Part shown: positions 21,427-31,964 of the stretch, in pieces
How positions within the stretch are numbered: position 1 is the stretch's first letter
Layout of the letters: each line of letters starts with the position of its first letter
Source: Gnomoniopsis sp. IMI 355080
Lineage: Eukaryota > Ascomycota > Sordariomycetes > Diaporthales > Gnomoniaceae
Direction of reading: 5' to 3'
NCBI GenBank assembly: GCA_027946555.1
Contig: JAPEVC010000022.1
Span: forward strand, 169,549 to 233,548
DNA: 64,000 nucleotides
Position numbers and translations under genes: made by a program
Notes under the pieces: generated by a model
Told to the model about the DNA's origin: nothing
The model's input: the letters and a program-made list of their open reading frames with translations, nothing else
The model's database searches: none

Positions 21427-22941
21427 ATGGCCATCACAACCCAAAAGCTCCTCGCCGAGCTCGGCATCCCCACCATCCTCCACGCACCGCGCGACCTACA
21501 CCTCCTCTTCCTCACGCGCTTCCTCCGCATGGCCGCCTACAGCGGCGCCTCCCTCATCCTAGCCCTCTTCTTTGCCGCGCTCGACATCTCCGAGGCCCGC
21601 ATCGGCCTCTTCATGACTTTTACTTTGCTCGGCGACGTCGCGCTGTCCCTCCTGCTCACACAGATCGCCGACGCCGCGGGCCGGCGGCGCATCTTGCTGC
21701 TGGGGTGTGTGTGTATGGGAATCGCGGGGACGGTGTTTGCTACGGCGAGTAATTACTGGGTCTTGCTGGTTGCGGCGGTGGTCGGGGTCATTTCGGTGTC
21801 CGGGAATGAGATTGGGCCGTTTCGTGCGGTCGAGGAGAGTGTTCTTGCCGGATTGGTGGATGAGCGCGGTAGGAGTGATGTGTTTGCTTGGTATGTTGTC
21901 CTCGGGACGCTGGGCAGTGCGTGTGGGCTTGCAGGGACGGGGTGGTTGGTCGAGGGACTAAAAGGCCGGGGGTGGACCGAGTTGGAAACATATAGGGTGG
22001 TCTTCTGGATGTACGGAGGGCTTGGGGTGGTGAAGGCGGTGGTCACAAGGTTCTTGAGCACGAGGTGCGAAGTCAACGGCGACAAGGAGGGGTATGTACC
22101 CGTGGCCAGGCAAGAGGCGGCTCCTCTTGCTGATGGCGAGGAGGATGACGATGACGACAACAATGAACATCGGGACCAGCGACCTGCACGCCCAGTGGCT
22201 GCTGCTGCTGCTGCAGCCGCCCCCAGCAAGCCCAAATTGGGCTTCGCCTCCCTATCGACAAAGACCCGCTGGACGCTACTGAGGCTCTGCGCCCTGTTTG
22301 CGGTGGACTCGCTGGCCTCGGGCATGGTGCCGTACTCGCTCATCAACTTCTACCTCGACCGCAAGTTCCACATGCCCAAGAACTCGCTGGGCGACATCAT
22401 GTCCGTCGTCTGGATCATGTCGTCCATCGGCAACATCTTCGCCTCGGCCATCTCCAAGCGCATCGGCCTCATCAAGACCATGGTCTTCACCCACCTCCCC
22501 TCGGCCATCTTTCTCGGCATGCTGCCCGCGGCAGGCACGGTCTGGCTCACCATCGTCCTGCTGGTCGCGCGCGGCACGCTCGCAAGCATGGACCAGGCGC
22601 CGCGGTCGGCCTTTTTGAGTAAAGTGGTGGCCGCGGACGAGCGGACGGCCGTGATGGGTATTGTGAATGTGGTCAAGACGCTGAGCCAGAGCGGCGGGCC
22701 CACGCTGACGGGTGTGTTGGCGGGCGATCAGCGGTTCTGGATTGCATTTGTGGCAGCTGGAGCGTTGAAGGCGTCTTATGATATTGGGCTGATGACGTTT
22801 TTCTTGAAGGTGGAGAGGCAGGCAGGCCGGCAAGATCAGGGTGCGCTGAATGGGAGCGATCGTCAGGCGGAAGAATTACATGATACGTTTGAGTTGGGAA
22901 CAGATGATGAGAGGTCTTCTGCGGAAGAGACGAGGAAGTAA
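21427..22941 (+). CDS. Major facilitator superfamily transporter
   Basis: A single-exon gene of 504 residues. Two sets of six hydrophobic helices are separated by a long central loop, the normal 12-TM MFS plan at the plasma or an internal membrane. The loop between helices 2 and 3 carries the family motif in the form QIADAAGRRRILLLG. The second half begins LFAVDSLASGMVPYSLINFY and includes SVVWIMSSIGNIFASAIS and RSAFLSKVV. The central loop (about residues 215-280) is acidic (EEDDDDDNNE) followed by a run of eight alanines from a GCT/GCA microsatellite. The tail is polar and glutamate-rich. Substrate is unknown; sequence features do not mark it as a sugar porter or a drug:H+ antiporter of the DHA type. 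GC content is higher than in the flanking accessory genes. Confidence 0.88.
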   Translation: MAITTQKLLAELGIPTILHAPRDLHLLFLTRFLRMAAYSGASLILALFFAALDISEARIGLFMTFTLLGDVALSLLLTQIADAAGRRRILLLGCVCMGIAGTVFATASNYWVLLVAAVVGVISVSGNEIGPFRAVEESVLAGLVDERGRSDVFAWYVVLGTLGSACGLAGTGWLVEGLKGRGWTELETYRVVFWMYGGLGVVKAVVTRFLSTRCEVNGDKEGYVPVARQEAAPLADGEEDDDDDNNEHRDQRPARPVAAAAAAAAPSKPKLGFASLSTKTRWTLLRLCALFAVDSLASGMVPYSLINFYLDRKFHMPKNSLGDIMSVVWIMSSIGNIFASAISKRIGLIKTMVFTHLPSAIFLGMLPAAGTVWLTIVLLVARGTLASMDQAPRSAFLSKVVAADERTAVMGIVNVVKTLSQSGGPTLTGVLAGDQRFWIAFVAAGALKASYDIGLMTFFLKVERQAGRQDQGALNGSDRQAEELHDTFELGTDDERSSAEETRK

Positions 22942-23103
22942 GACTGATAGTCGATCTCGAGAAAGGACACTCATTGCTAGATAACTAGTATATGGAGACT
23001 GAAAGACATTGCGCACCCTGATTGATCCTCCCTTCACCTAAGAGCCCGCCCGCAGGCTCATCTATGCCTCTTGGCACCCAAACCTTCAACGAAAATCGCC
23101 CAT

Positions 23104-23445
23104 TTATTTCTTCATCTGCGACTTGCCGCACCTTAATGGGCTGCTCTTCGTCTTCACAGGAATGCTCTTCTTACTCGATCTACCATTCTTCTTCTTCGAC
23201 GCACCAGTCCCCTTCTTCTTTTTCTGCTGCTGCTGCTGCACCACACGCTTCGTCTTGAACAGCAATGCCTTTGCACAAGACGGGCACGGCTCCGTGCTCA
23301 AATGGGCTATCTGCGGTCGATGCTTGCTACAGAGGACCTTGTGCGTGCGGCAGTATAGCGGAGAGATGTTCTTTTGGGCTTTGATATACACACATCGGCC
23401 TCGGCGGTTTTGCCTCGGGCAGTGGTGCGTGACTTTCTGGGGCAT
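23104..23445 (-). CDS. Small Cys/His-rich, lysine-rich basic protein
   Basis: A 113-residue single-exon frame. The N-terminal half has a regular array of Cys and His (HHCPRQNRRGRC, then YCRTHKVLCSKHRP, then EPCPSC), suggesting one or two zinc-binding sites. The C-terminal half is low-complexity and very basic: RVVQQQQQKKKKGTG and NGRSSKKSIP. This could be a nuclear or nucleolar zinc-binding protein, by analogy only. The ATG is preceded on its strand by a run of 11 A, a common feature near fungal starts. No named family is assigned. The opposite strand is also open but gives an implausible phenylalanine-rich frame. Confidence 0.55.
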   Translation of the reverse strand: MPQKVTHHCPRQNRRGRCVYIKAQKNISPLYCRTHKVLCSKHRPQIAHLSTEPCPSCAKALLFKTKRVVQQQQQKKKKGTGASKKKNGRSSKKSIPVKTKSSPLRCGKSQMKK

Positions 23446-24710
23446 CTTTTTTTTTTGGTGTGGTGAAGTGGGCTTTACGTACGATGATTGAGGAAGTTGG
23501 CGTTTATTCCGAGGGAAGGGATTTGGGGGGCGGAGGGCTTGCGGAAATGAGATTGAGTCTGTTGTGAAGGGCAGGTCTAGGGCGTGTGCTTGAGAAGTTG
23601 TTACAGTGGGTTGGTTTCCCAGAAGCCGGTGGACTTGGCTTTATATGTTGTTGGTCTAGTACCCAGGTATGATTTATGATGTCTGCAGATCTAGTCTGGA
23701 TGCTTTAGGGGGAGAAAGTGCTTTACTATATATGCACCGCATCGTGAAGGTTCTTGAGACTGAAGAGAACATGATCAGACGCCAGTGGATGCCCTCGACC
23801 TGGTTCGGCGCAAAATTCAGCAGGGCGTCAACACAATGCACTTGTTGGAACAATGGGCCCTCTTTGTCAACTATGTCTCCAGCCCTGGCGCTCATTAATG
23901 CCAATTGAGCCACTCGTCATCCTATCATTTCTCGGAATGTGAGAGATTCCATAGAACCCGGACTTTGCTTTATGGTCTCATGAGGATTGATTGTTGGCCA
24001 TTCGTCCTGTTCAACCTGGTCCCCCTCTGTACCCCTTGACTACATGGACAAGCCATCGTACGAATACACTTGAGTCTCTGAGGCTCACAACTTCGGGGAT
24101 TCAAGGGACAGTTCCAAGGCAGCCATACCTTCATGCCTAAACATTATACAGAAACAGTAATGACAAGTCCGCAACCAAGAAAATACCACAGACGCACTTT
24201 TTTGCTCTGTCCTTTAAGAGCCCTGGGCAACCAAAGCTCACTGCTGGCGCCTAGGCCAATAACCACGGCTCCTTTTACAAGAAGCGCCCCAACCTCACTT
24301 CCTCGTTACAAGAACCTGACATGAAGACAGTATCCCATGCCATAATCCTGGCAATCAAAGACAGATAATTGATATTTGAGTACAGGACGCCGAAGAGGGC
24401 AACGTTCTTCAGTGGGTTGTCCGTACATGGGATATCCACCAGCGAACGAGAGAGTGTATCCGTGGATGGGAGAAGTCATGGCCCGCGGTTGACGCTCGCG
24501 GGGCCTTTTTCTCAAGAAACACTACAGTAGTGGGAGCTAGATTACTACGAGTCGAGCAAAAGTAATTGACTGTGGTTCCCAATGCCACACGAGGATGGCC
24601 AAAAATTAGTGCACTACGTAGGTACCTAGTTTCTAGGTGCCTCGTTGGCTCCCGATTAGGCGCCAAGTTCGACCGGTTCGCAGCACCAAAGTCCGAAAAG
24701 ACCCTCAGTC
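23446..24710. other. Intergenic region between small Cys/His protein and SPB4
   Basis: No supported gene. Frames of about 79 codons on both strands at 23669-23913 show no motif. A variant palindrome TAGGTACCTA lies at about 24619. Confidence 0.55.
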
Positions 24711-26679
24711 TCAGTCAAAACCAGTAAACTCGCCCCCGTCAACGTCCATCGCCTCCCCTGCATGCTCCTTCCTGACCTTGGCCCGCACCTGGGCCAGCAG
24801 ATCCTCCAATTTGCCCTGCTCAGCCTTGCCCTCCTCCGTCAACCCGGCCAGCCTAGCTGCCTCACGTTTCTTCTCCTTCTTCTCCCTCCTCTTCTGCCTG
24901 TCCTCGGCCCGCTCTGCTTTCCCACTCCACGCCACATTGCGCTTCTTCGTCGCCAGGGCCCTCTCCTTGGCCGCCTCCACATCACCATTGGCAACCGCGG
25001 CCTGCCACTCCGCCTGTGCCGCCAGCCGCTTCTTCTCGCGCACTTTGTCTTTGTAAGGGATGGCCTTGACGTCGATGCCCAGGCCGAGAGTGCGGTCAAT
25101 CTCCAAGCCTTTGAGCTCCGCCATTTTGGGTAGTTGGACAAGTCCGTACTGCTTGGCGAGGTCGAGCCAGTCGAGGTCCTGTATGCGGAATATGGAAGAG
25201 GCCTCGTGCTTGCTGTAGCTACGCACATAGCTTGGGAGGGCCTTGTGGCTCATGTCAAAGACTTCGCGGTCGGCGAGAGCCAGTGCGCGGATTTTCGTGG
25301 CGGCCTTTTCTGCGTCCGCGTCCGTCACGGTAATCTTGGGGTCGGTGAGCGGCTCTACAGGCGTCTTGCGCACGTCTAGGAAGTGTATGAAATCCTCTTC
25401 CCGCCCAGGATGTAGAAGGACCACGGCTAGACCACGTCTTCCAGCTCGGCCCGCACGTCCGGCGCGGTGGATATAGGTCTTGGGGTCCTGGGGAGGGTCT
25501 TGTACCACGAGGTCGACTTGCGGTATATCGAGGCCACGGGCAGCGACGTCGGTGCAGAGGAGTAGTGTAGGTCGGGTCGAGGTAAGGAAGCGGGCGAAAT
25601 TCTTGTCACGAGTTTCGGGGCGCAGTTTGCCGTGGAGAGGAATGAGGTCGAAGTTCTTTGGCATGATGGCAGGGAGGACCTTTGCGAAGTAGCGGACGGC
25701 TTCACAAGTATTGAGGAAAAGGATTGACTTGGTAGGGGTCGGCGAGAGCTTTTGTAGGAGTTGAGCGAGGGCAGGAAATTTGTGGGATGCTTTGAGCACC
25801 ATGTATGTGAGGTTGAGAGAAGCTGGTGTTTTCCTCTGGAAAGGAATCAGTATGTGCGCGCGCAAAGAATAAGACGGTAGTGAAAGCGCATACCTCTTCT
25901 ATTATACTGCCGTCCTTCAAGCTCTTGACTGTGACTGCTATCCTTTGCGGATTGCGCAACCCAGCCCTGATCAATTCAGAGACGGCCTCACTCATGGAAG
26001 CACTAAACAAGCCTGTCCGTCTCTGTTTTGGCAATAGTCCCAGAATGGTATTCAACTGTGGCTTGAAGCCCAAGTCCAGCAGCCGGTCGGCCTCGTCCAT
26101 AACCAACACTTCGAGATTGGATGTCTTGACGAGGGGAGAGGACAGCAGCTCGGCGAGACGGCCGGGGGTCGCAATGATGAGGTTGGGAGATTTTCGCACG
26201 AAAAAGGACAAGTCGGCACGGGGTTTTGTCAAGCCCGCGATCAGCAGCTGAGGCACAATGACGGGCTCCGTCTTCAGGGTCCTTTTCTCCTCATCGTCCT
26301 TTAGGGAGGGTAGGATCTCGGCGGACGGGGGGTGGAAAGGAAGAATCTGGGTGGTGAGGACGTCGTAGATTTGGTTGGCCAGTTCTCGTGTCGGACTGAC
26401 AATGATGGCAGAGACATGGTGGTGCTTTTGGGATTCGTCTGATCTGAGGATTCTGTCGATGACGGGAATCAGGTAAGAGAGTGTCTTTCCGGAGCCAGTG
26501 ACGGCTTCGACGACTACATCGACGTTCTTGCGGAAGAGTGGAATGGTGGCAGCTTGGACGGGGGTCATGCGCGCGCCCCAGCCGTTGGAGTTGATGGCAT
26601 CGAGAATCCAGTCGGCCAGGGCCGGGGTGAGGGCATCCCATGCGCGGGGATCCTTTTTGCCTGTGGATTTGGGTGGCAT
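24711..26679 (-). CDS. SPB4: DEAD-box ATP-dependent rRNA helicase Spb4
   Basis: A nucleolar RNA helicase needed for 60S ribosomal subunit assembly. Two exons: 26679-25894 and 25835-24711, about 636 residues. The first in-frame ATG (MPPKSTGKKDP) is chosen; upstream only a TTG continues the frame. Helicase motifs in order: Q motif MTPVQAATIPLF, Walker A AVTGSGKT, Ia SPTRELANQI, Ib ATPGRLAEL, II VMDEADRLLDLGF, III FSASMSEA, IV SILFLNTCEAV, V CTDVAARGLDIPQVD, VI YIHRAGRAGR. The C-terminal extension FDMSHKALPSYVRSYSKHE is diagnostic of the Spb4 branch. A long charged coiled coil (REKKEKKREAARLAGLTEE) ends in an acidic tail. Length and order agree with fungal Spb4. Confidence 0.97.
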
Positions 26680-27768
26680 TACGGAGTCTGGGTTTTTGGG
26701 AATAGGTGCTGTCGTCAACTCTAAATATCGTAACGTGGTGTTTGAGAGTCAGTATGAGGAAGTGGATTCAATTCATAGAGTAATACTTGGGTGAGTGCTG
26801 AAGACAAGGCTAGAATCAGGAAGTTGTCGACCTATCTCGAACTTTTTCTCGGCGGCCGCGATTAAAGTTATCGTTATCGGAGGGCCGAAAGGCTAGAGTT
26901 GAGTGGGTTGATCCCTGTTCAGGCCGGGTCCGGAATGACCGGAACTCCGGTCAGAGGCAACTGTACTGTACAATCTACGGTATGAATTCGATGCACATGC
27001 ATTATTACAGGTATGTACAGGTACGCTGCAGATACGTGGTACTGTGAGGTATGCAGTATCTAATAGTGGATGCTGGTCGCGTGCACAGGCCGCAAATCGT
27101 GAACAATAGGCTGCAAAGTGTCCAGCTTCTTTTCCCTTTTCTCTCTTATCCTGATTTCATCACCTTGCAACCAGCGTGCGTTCGGATCACTGTGAGACAC
27201 CGCCGCCCCCGAAAAATCCCAGTTATCTGACGTGTGATCCTCCCCACCTGCCCTTCCACACCTTTCCTGCCAACCCTGACACCCACCTGGTATACGCAAG
27301 AAATAAGCTTTCCCAGTATTTCCAACTACCTGCCTTTGGTACACGTACCAATCAAAGACCCTCTTCCGTGGGGCTTCTTTTCCCTTTTTTTCCCCTCCTT
27401 TGTTCTTCTTCTTTTTCCCATAAACAATGCGGCGGGGTCACGACTCTCTGCCGCTGTGATCCATCCTCAATCTGGATTCTATCGACGCCGACAGAGCATC
27501 CGCTCTCCTCCACCTCCATTACCACAGGTCCGACTCGTCCTCCTCCGCCTCCGGCTCTTCCGATACCACCACTCCGACGCGCCGCTCCAGAAAAGACAAA
27601 CATCTCCACTCCTCCGCTCGCTCCTCCTCCTCCTATTCCTTGTCCAAACACTCTACAGCATACTCCTTCGCTCTCTGGCCCCTGGTGCGACTCGCCCACA
27701 TTCGCAGGCGCTTCTCCGGCACTGTCGCTTGCTCCCCTCTACCGCCCTTCCCAGCACCGAACAACATC
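26680..27768. promoter_or_regulatory. Shared upstream region of SPB4 and DGK1
   Basis: About 1.1 kb separates two divergent core genes. The DGK1 side is strongly pyrimidine-rich (about 27340-27420 and 27490-27660, runs of CTCCTCC and CCCTTTTTT), as is usual for the promoter/leader of well-expressed fungal genes. Extended frames there reflect low complexity and are not called as coding. Confidence 0.5.
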
Positions 27769-28947
27769 ATGGCCTTCGCCGCCAAGCCCCTGATTCCGGC
27801 CACTCCGCGCGTCATCTCTCCGAGTCCGACTCCCTCCGAACGAGAGCCATCCTCCTCGCAAGATCCTTCCTACTTTGGCCCCACCACAAGATCCGCTTCG
27901 AGGAGGAAACGGTTGGCAACACCGCAGCCCGTGGAGGAAAAGGAAGAATACGCAGGGGAAGACGGTCAGAATGGCTTGCGGCGAGCACGCACGAGAAGCA
28001 GGAGTCCAATAGCTACCGCCAAACTTAACAGTCTCACGCCGGTCACCACCGATCCCGCCACGTCCGCACCCCCCGCCGCGAACGGCAAGCCTCCAGAGGC
28101 CAACGGCCACCTCTCGCCCAACTCAGCTCGCACCACGTCCACTGGCTGGTCCTGGCGCGACTTCAGCCGCAGCCCTTCACCTTTGGGTCTGATACCGATC
28201 CATCGTCATTGGCGCACCTTTGTCCACAAGCACGAGGTGCCCCGCAAGCTGCTGCACACCTCCATTGGCTTCCTCGTCCTATGGCTGTACGCTTCTGGCA
28301 CCCAGACTGCCTCTGTATGTCCATGGCTTATGGGCCTGCTCATTCCGATCGCGACCGTCGATTACATCCGCCACTCCAACGAGTCGTTCAATCGCTTCTA
28401 CGTGCGATACATGGGCGCTTTCATGCGTGAGAGCGAGTTCGCCGGATGGAACGGCGTCATTTTCTACCTCCTGGGCGCTTGGATCGTCCTGTACGCCTTC
28501 CCCAAGGACGTGGGCACCATGGGCGTCCTGCTGCTCAGTTGGTGCGATACCGCCGCGAGCACCTTCGGTCGGCTGTACGGGCGCTATACGCCACGCATTC
28601 GGCGGGGCAAGTCGCTGGCTGGGTCGACAGCGGCGTTTGTGGTGGGTGTGGTCACCTCCGTCGTCTTCTGGGGTTGGTTGGCTCCGACCGTGGGGCCCAT
28701 GCCTGGCGACGAGAACTTCATGTTCAAGGGGACGTTGAGCTTGCCCCAGGCTGTTGCTGATGTGGTGGGACTGTCGGGCACCCAGGCTACGGTTTCGGGA
28801 GGCCTGGCCCTCGCAATCATGGGGGCATGGAGTGGACTAGCTGCGGCGGCGAGCGAGGTCGTAGATATCTTTGGGTGGGATGATAATCTCACGATACCGG
28901 TGCTTAGTGGTGTTGGTATCTGGGGATTTTTGAAGATCTTTGGGTAG
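27769..28947 (+). CDS. DGK1: CTP-dependent diacylglycerol kinase Dgk1
   Basis: An ER/nuclear-envelope membrane enzyme that phosphorylates diacylglycerol with CTP to give phosphatidate, opposing the phosphatidate phosphatase Pah1. A single exon of 392 residues from ATG 27769 (MAFAAKPLIP); an upstream TTG extends the frame but is not used. Residues 1-140 are Ser/Pro/Arg-rich and probably a regulatory, phosphorylatable cytosolic tail. The membrane domain starts with HEVPRKLLHTSIGFLVLWLY, the conserved RK-LH block of this family. It contains the CTP-transferase-like signature SWCDTAASTFGRLYGRYTPR with GKSLAGSTAAF. Several TM helices follow, and FGWDDNLTIPVLSG near the C-terminus is also conserved. 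Divergent from SPB4. Confidence 0.95.
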   Translation: MAFAAKPLIPATPRVISPSPTPSEREPSSSQDPSYFGPTTRSASRRKRLATPQPVEEKEEYAGEDGQNGLRRARTRSRSPIATAKLNSLTPVTTDPATSAPPAANGKPPEANGHLSPNSARTTSTGWSWRDFSRSPSPLGLIPIHRHWRTFVHKHEVPRKLLHTSIGFLVLWLYASGTQTASVCPWLMGLLIPIATVDYIRHSNESFNRFYVRYMGAFMRESEFAGWNGVIFYLLGAWIVLYAFPKDVGTMGVLLLSWCDTAASTFGRLYGRYTPRIRRGKSLAGSTAAFVVGVVTSVVFWGWLAPTVGPMPGDENFMFKGTLSLPQAVADVVGLSGTQATVSGGLALAIMGAWSGLAAAASEVVDIFGWDDNLTIPVLSGVGIWGFLKIFG

Positions 28948-29939
28948 ATTGAGCGTCACCTAGGACTGGCAAATGTGTTAGTGAAGCATTAGCGGTGGCA
29001 TGAGCGATGTTTGGGTCGATATATGTGCCTTTGGATAGGTCAAATGTGGTGTGAACTACGAATACCCAGGTAGTTTCACGAAATTTGGGTACGGCGACAT
29101 GATATCACTATATATAGGTAGACGGCTCGGCTCGGCAGCGATCACACTAGATTTATCCTATCTCACTCATTGATTCCTATATAGAAATCATAATGATATA
29201 TTCTTGGTCTTCAGTAACCATATGGGGAGTCTTGCCTGGGTTTTACCAGCGGACACAACGTGTCGTTTCATCATTGGCATCTATGAGCGTATCTGCCTTT
29301 CGCTACATAGTGGGAAATTGCAATCGCTAGTCTCAAAACTCTCCTCTCGAGTCGAGGTGAGTAATTCATAGACCCTTCACTATGGCGAGACTGAATATCT
29401 CGCAGTCTTCGACTAGGTTGCAGAAGCTTGTCCATCATAGTGATCCCGTCGCACATATATGACCACGACTGTATAGTGGTGCCTCGACGGAGACCGTGCG
29501 CCTCCTTGCAGCGATTTCCAATATATAGCAGTGCCCCAGTTCCATTTCCTCTTCGCAAAGATCAACAAATGCGTTAGTGTATATATCGTTTGAATATTTG
29601 GTCCCGTACGTGTACAGTCCAGTTCTGTACATGTATTGAAATAGGGTCCATAATTGAAAATGTAAATGTAATAAAGTAGGAGTAACTCTATCACCATTCG
29701 TGAATATGTGATTTCATGGAAAGGATTTCTTAGTTGGAAGAATGTGGCGATAACCCACCAAACCCGGAATTCACCCCAAGCGGATATAAGACGACTGCGT
29801 GACCAAGCAAAGCACAACACGGAACTTCCTTTCAATGAATTTCTCGTCATTTGATCCGCTTGCAATATTCAAATAAACCTATAAATACATCTCCTCAAGC
29901 CTTTCTTCGGAGAAAAAGAAACACACGCTACCTAGGTAC
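28948..29939. other. Intergenic region, convergent 3' ends of DGK1 and the third P450
   Basis: No gene supported. AT-rich. A TACCTAGGTA copy at 29929-29938 touches the stop codon of the third P450, within its likely 3' UTR. Confidence 0.55.
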
Positions 29940-31840
29940 TCATACGTTGCGATCCTTAAAGTAGATCGAAGCGGTAGGATCAGGGTAATACCCCATCTCC
30001 ACACTGAACGTAGCAGGCCTCTTGAACTCCCCACCCTCCCCCTGGCCCTGCGGTCCACAACCGATATCATACCGTGCCAGCAGCTGAAGAAGAATTGCCT
30101 TGATCTCATTGGACGCAAAGAACCGGCCAGGACAAGCCCAATGTCCGTGGCCAAACACCGTGCTCTCGGTCGTGGTCGTCACAAACTGGTGCTTGTTCTC
30201 CTCGCCCGCGTGTTCGCGCAAATCACTGAAGCGCCAAGGGTGGAACTCGTCGAGCGAGGGCTGTGGCGGCATGGGGGAGAGGTACTTGGGGTCTATTGCG
30301 CTGGTTTGTCGGGCGGATCCTACGGCGACGACGGAGTTGTGCGGGAGGTAGTCGCCGCTGGAGAGTTTGATTCCCTTGGGAGCAGTGACGAGGCGCATGA
30401 GCATTGCTACTTGATGATCAGCCCCCAAAGAATATTTTCGAACAAGGAGATATTAAGGGAACGTATAGTTGGAACCTACCTGATCCTAGAGGATGAATAC
30501 GCTGGCTCTCCTTGATGAAGCTGTCCAGCTTCCTCAATTTCGGCATCGTCTTCTTGCGGAGCCGGCCACCTGGTTCCTCGGCCGAGACTCGTTCGATCTC
30601 TTCCCGCAAGACAGGTACGTATTCGGGATGCGCAGCTAGATCGTACAGAACATTCGTCAAGGTCATGGTCGTAGTGTGGATCGCGGCGAAACTCCCGGCC
30701 AGGACGGTATCAGCGAGTGACTCTGCCGTTGGGCTCTGCCCTGGCTCATAATGACCCTGAAACGACAGCTGTCAGCCAATCTTGAAGTTTTCGTCTCTGT
30801 AGAGTGAACGGGGTTTATTTTTCGCCAAGCGGTGAAATCCAAATTGCGTAACCTTTCAATAGTTGAGAGTATAATAGATGTTTGTGAGCGGGGGTTGGAA
30901 ACCCCCCCCCCTTTCATACATACCATCGACCAAGTTGCCAAAGTATGCTGGTCGCTTGGCACCCGACCGAAATCTTGATCATCGTCGATCTTCTCCGCAT
31001 TCTTGGCAGCCTCAATCATCTCCGTCAGCTGCGGCCGCAACTTGGCCGCCACCTTTTTTCGATAGGCCATCGCGGTGCGGATCCGCGGCGTCAAGGGGAC
31101 GAGGATGGGCCGAAGCCACGGCCGGATCTGGCTGACGTCCTTGACCGCGTTGGCACAGTCTTCCGTGTACGTGACGGTCAGCTTGATCCATTCCTCGTCG
31201 CGGCACAGTGGTCGGCCGACAAAGATGCGGCCGCTGGCGAGGGCGACGATGCGGAGGAGCTTGGTGAAGATGGGGACGGCGGTCCAGTCCGGGCAGTTAC
31301 CGATGCCTTCTTCTACGGCGTAGCGGATCTCGTCTTGCAGGATGGCGAGGGTGATGTTGATGTTCATTGTCAACTCATTCTTGACGGATTCAGCGAGTGG
31401 AGTGACATTAAACCCGAGACCCGTGTATTTTCCGTTCAGACTCTTCCTGACCTGTTGGCGGAAGGATAGTTCCTCGTCAGGCAGGTCTTTGAGTTCTTCG
31501 AAGAGGTAATTTGGCAAGATGACCATCTCACGCTCCTGCATACCAAACAGAAACGGCCGATTTTGGAACTTGGCCGATTGTGTCAGCAAGTACATAGACA
31601 CTGTGACTGGTCGATACAACCAGATAGATCATGTGTTTTTCCTGAGTGGGAGCATACTGTTGATTTTGCCTTCATGAAGGAGCCATGCCAATCCTTCTCA
31701 TCCAGCTCTGCTTTCGGGAACTTGGGTTTCGGGGGTAAGCTAAAGTACCACTGCAAAATCAATGCGATGACAACAAGGACAACTGTCCCCTGGACTTGGG
31801 GCGAGTCCGTAAACTTTTCGAGCACGCGTGAGTCCAACAT
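29940..31840 (-). CDS. Cytochrome P450 monooxygenase, ent-kaurene-oxidase-like; one junction uncertain
   Basis: Minus-strand exons: 31840-31658, 31568-30924, 30768-30480 (or from 30756), 30406-29940; about 527 residues. Features in order: membrane anchor GTVVLVVIALILQWYF, PFLFGMQEREMVILP, ALASGRIFVGRPLCRDEEW, I-helix AGSFAAIHTTTMTLTNVLYD, ExxR in IKESQRIHPLGS (joined to AMLMRLVTAPKG), and heme loop FGHGHWACPGRFFA. The first intron has a clear CTGAC branch site 13 bases before its acceptor. The second intron (about 155 bp) contains a C10 tract and an alternative acceptor, so residues around ATWSM to GHYEPG are tentative. The same general class as the left-edge P450, consistent with fungal terpenoid or indole-terpenoid tailoring P450s. 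No cyclase is nearby. Confidence 0.88.
30890..30911. repeat. Poly-C tract and short hairpin within a P450 intron
   Basis: On the plus strand GGGGGTT, loop GGA, AACCCCC gives a 7-bp stem, and the C run continues to 10. It sits inside the second intron of the third P450. Homopolymers of this length are also prone to sequencing and slippage errors. Confidence 0.7.
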
Positions 31841-31953
31841 GTTGGCGGTGCTTATTTCATCAACTGCGAGAATGAGTAAATCTCCAAAAGGATTGGTGTA
31901 GCAGACATGAGATGGTAAGGTAAGACAGGATGTCCGTGAGGGGGATGGCGTTG

Positions 31954-31964
31954 TATTTTATATA
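31954..31964 (-). promoter_or_regulatory. TATA-like element upstream of the third P450
   Basis: On the minus strand the sequence reads TATATAAAATA, about 115 bp before the ATG at 31840. Position and sequence fit a core TATA box. No other evidence. Confidence 0.5.

Noticed and set aside
22276..22833. 185-codon minus-strand frame inside the MFS gene
   Set aside because: Shadow of the GC-rich transporter; composition (HD/RG-rich) is unlike a protein.
23123..23491. Phenylalanine-rich plus-strand frame opposite the Cys/His protein
   Set aside because: It is the antisense of Lys/Gln runs; the minus-strand reading has ordered Cys/His spacing and is preferred.
27234..28028. 264-codon frame overlapping the start of DGK1
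   Set aside because: Low-complexity reading of a CT-rich leader in another frame; ends inside DGK1.
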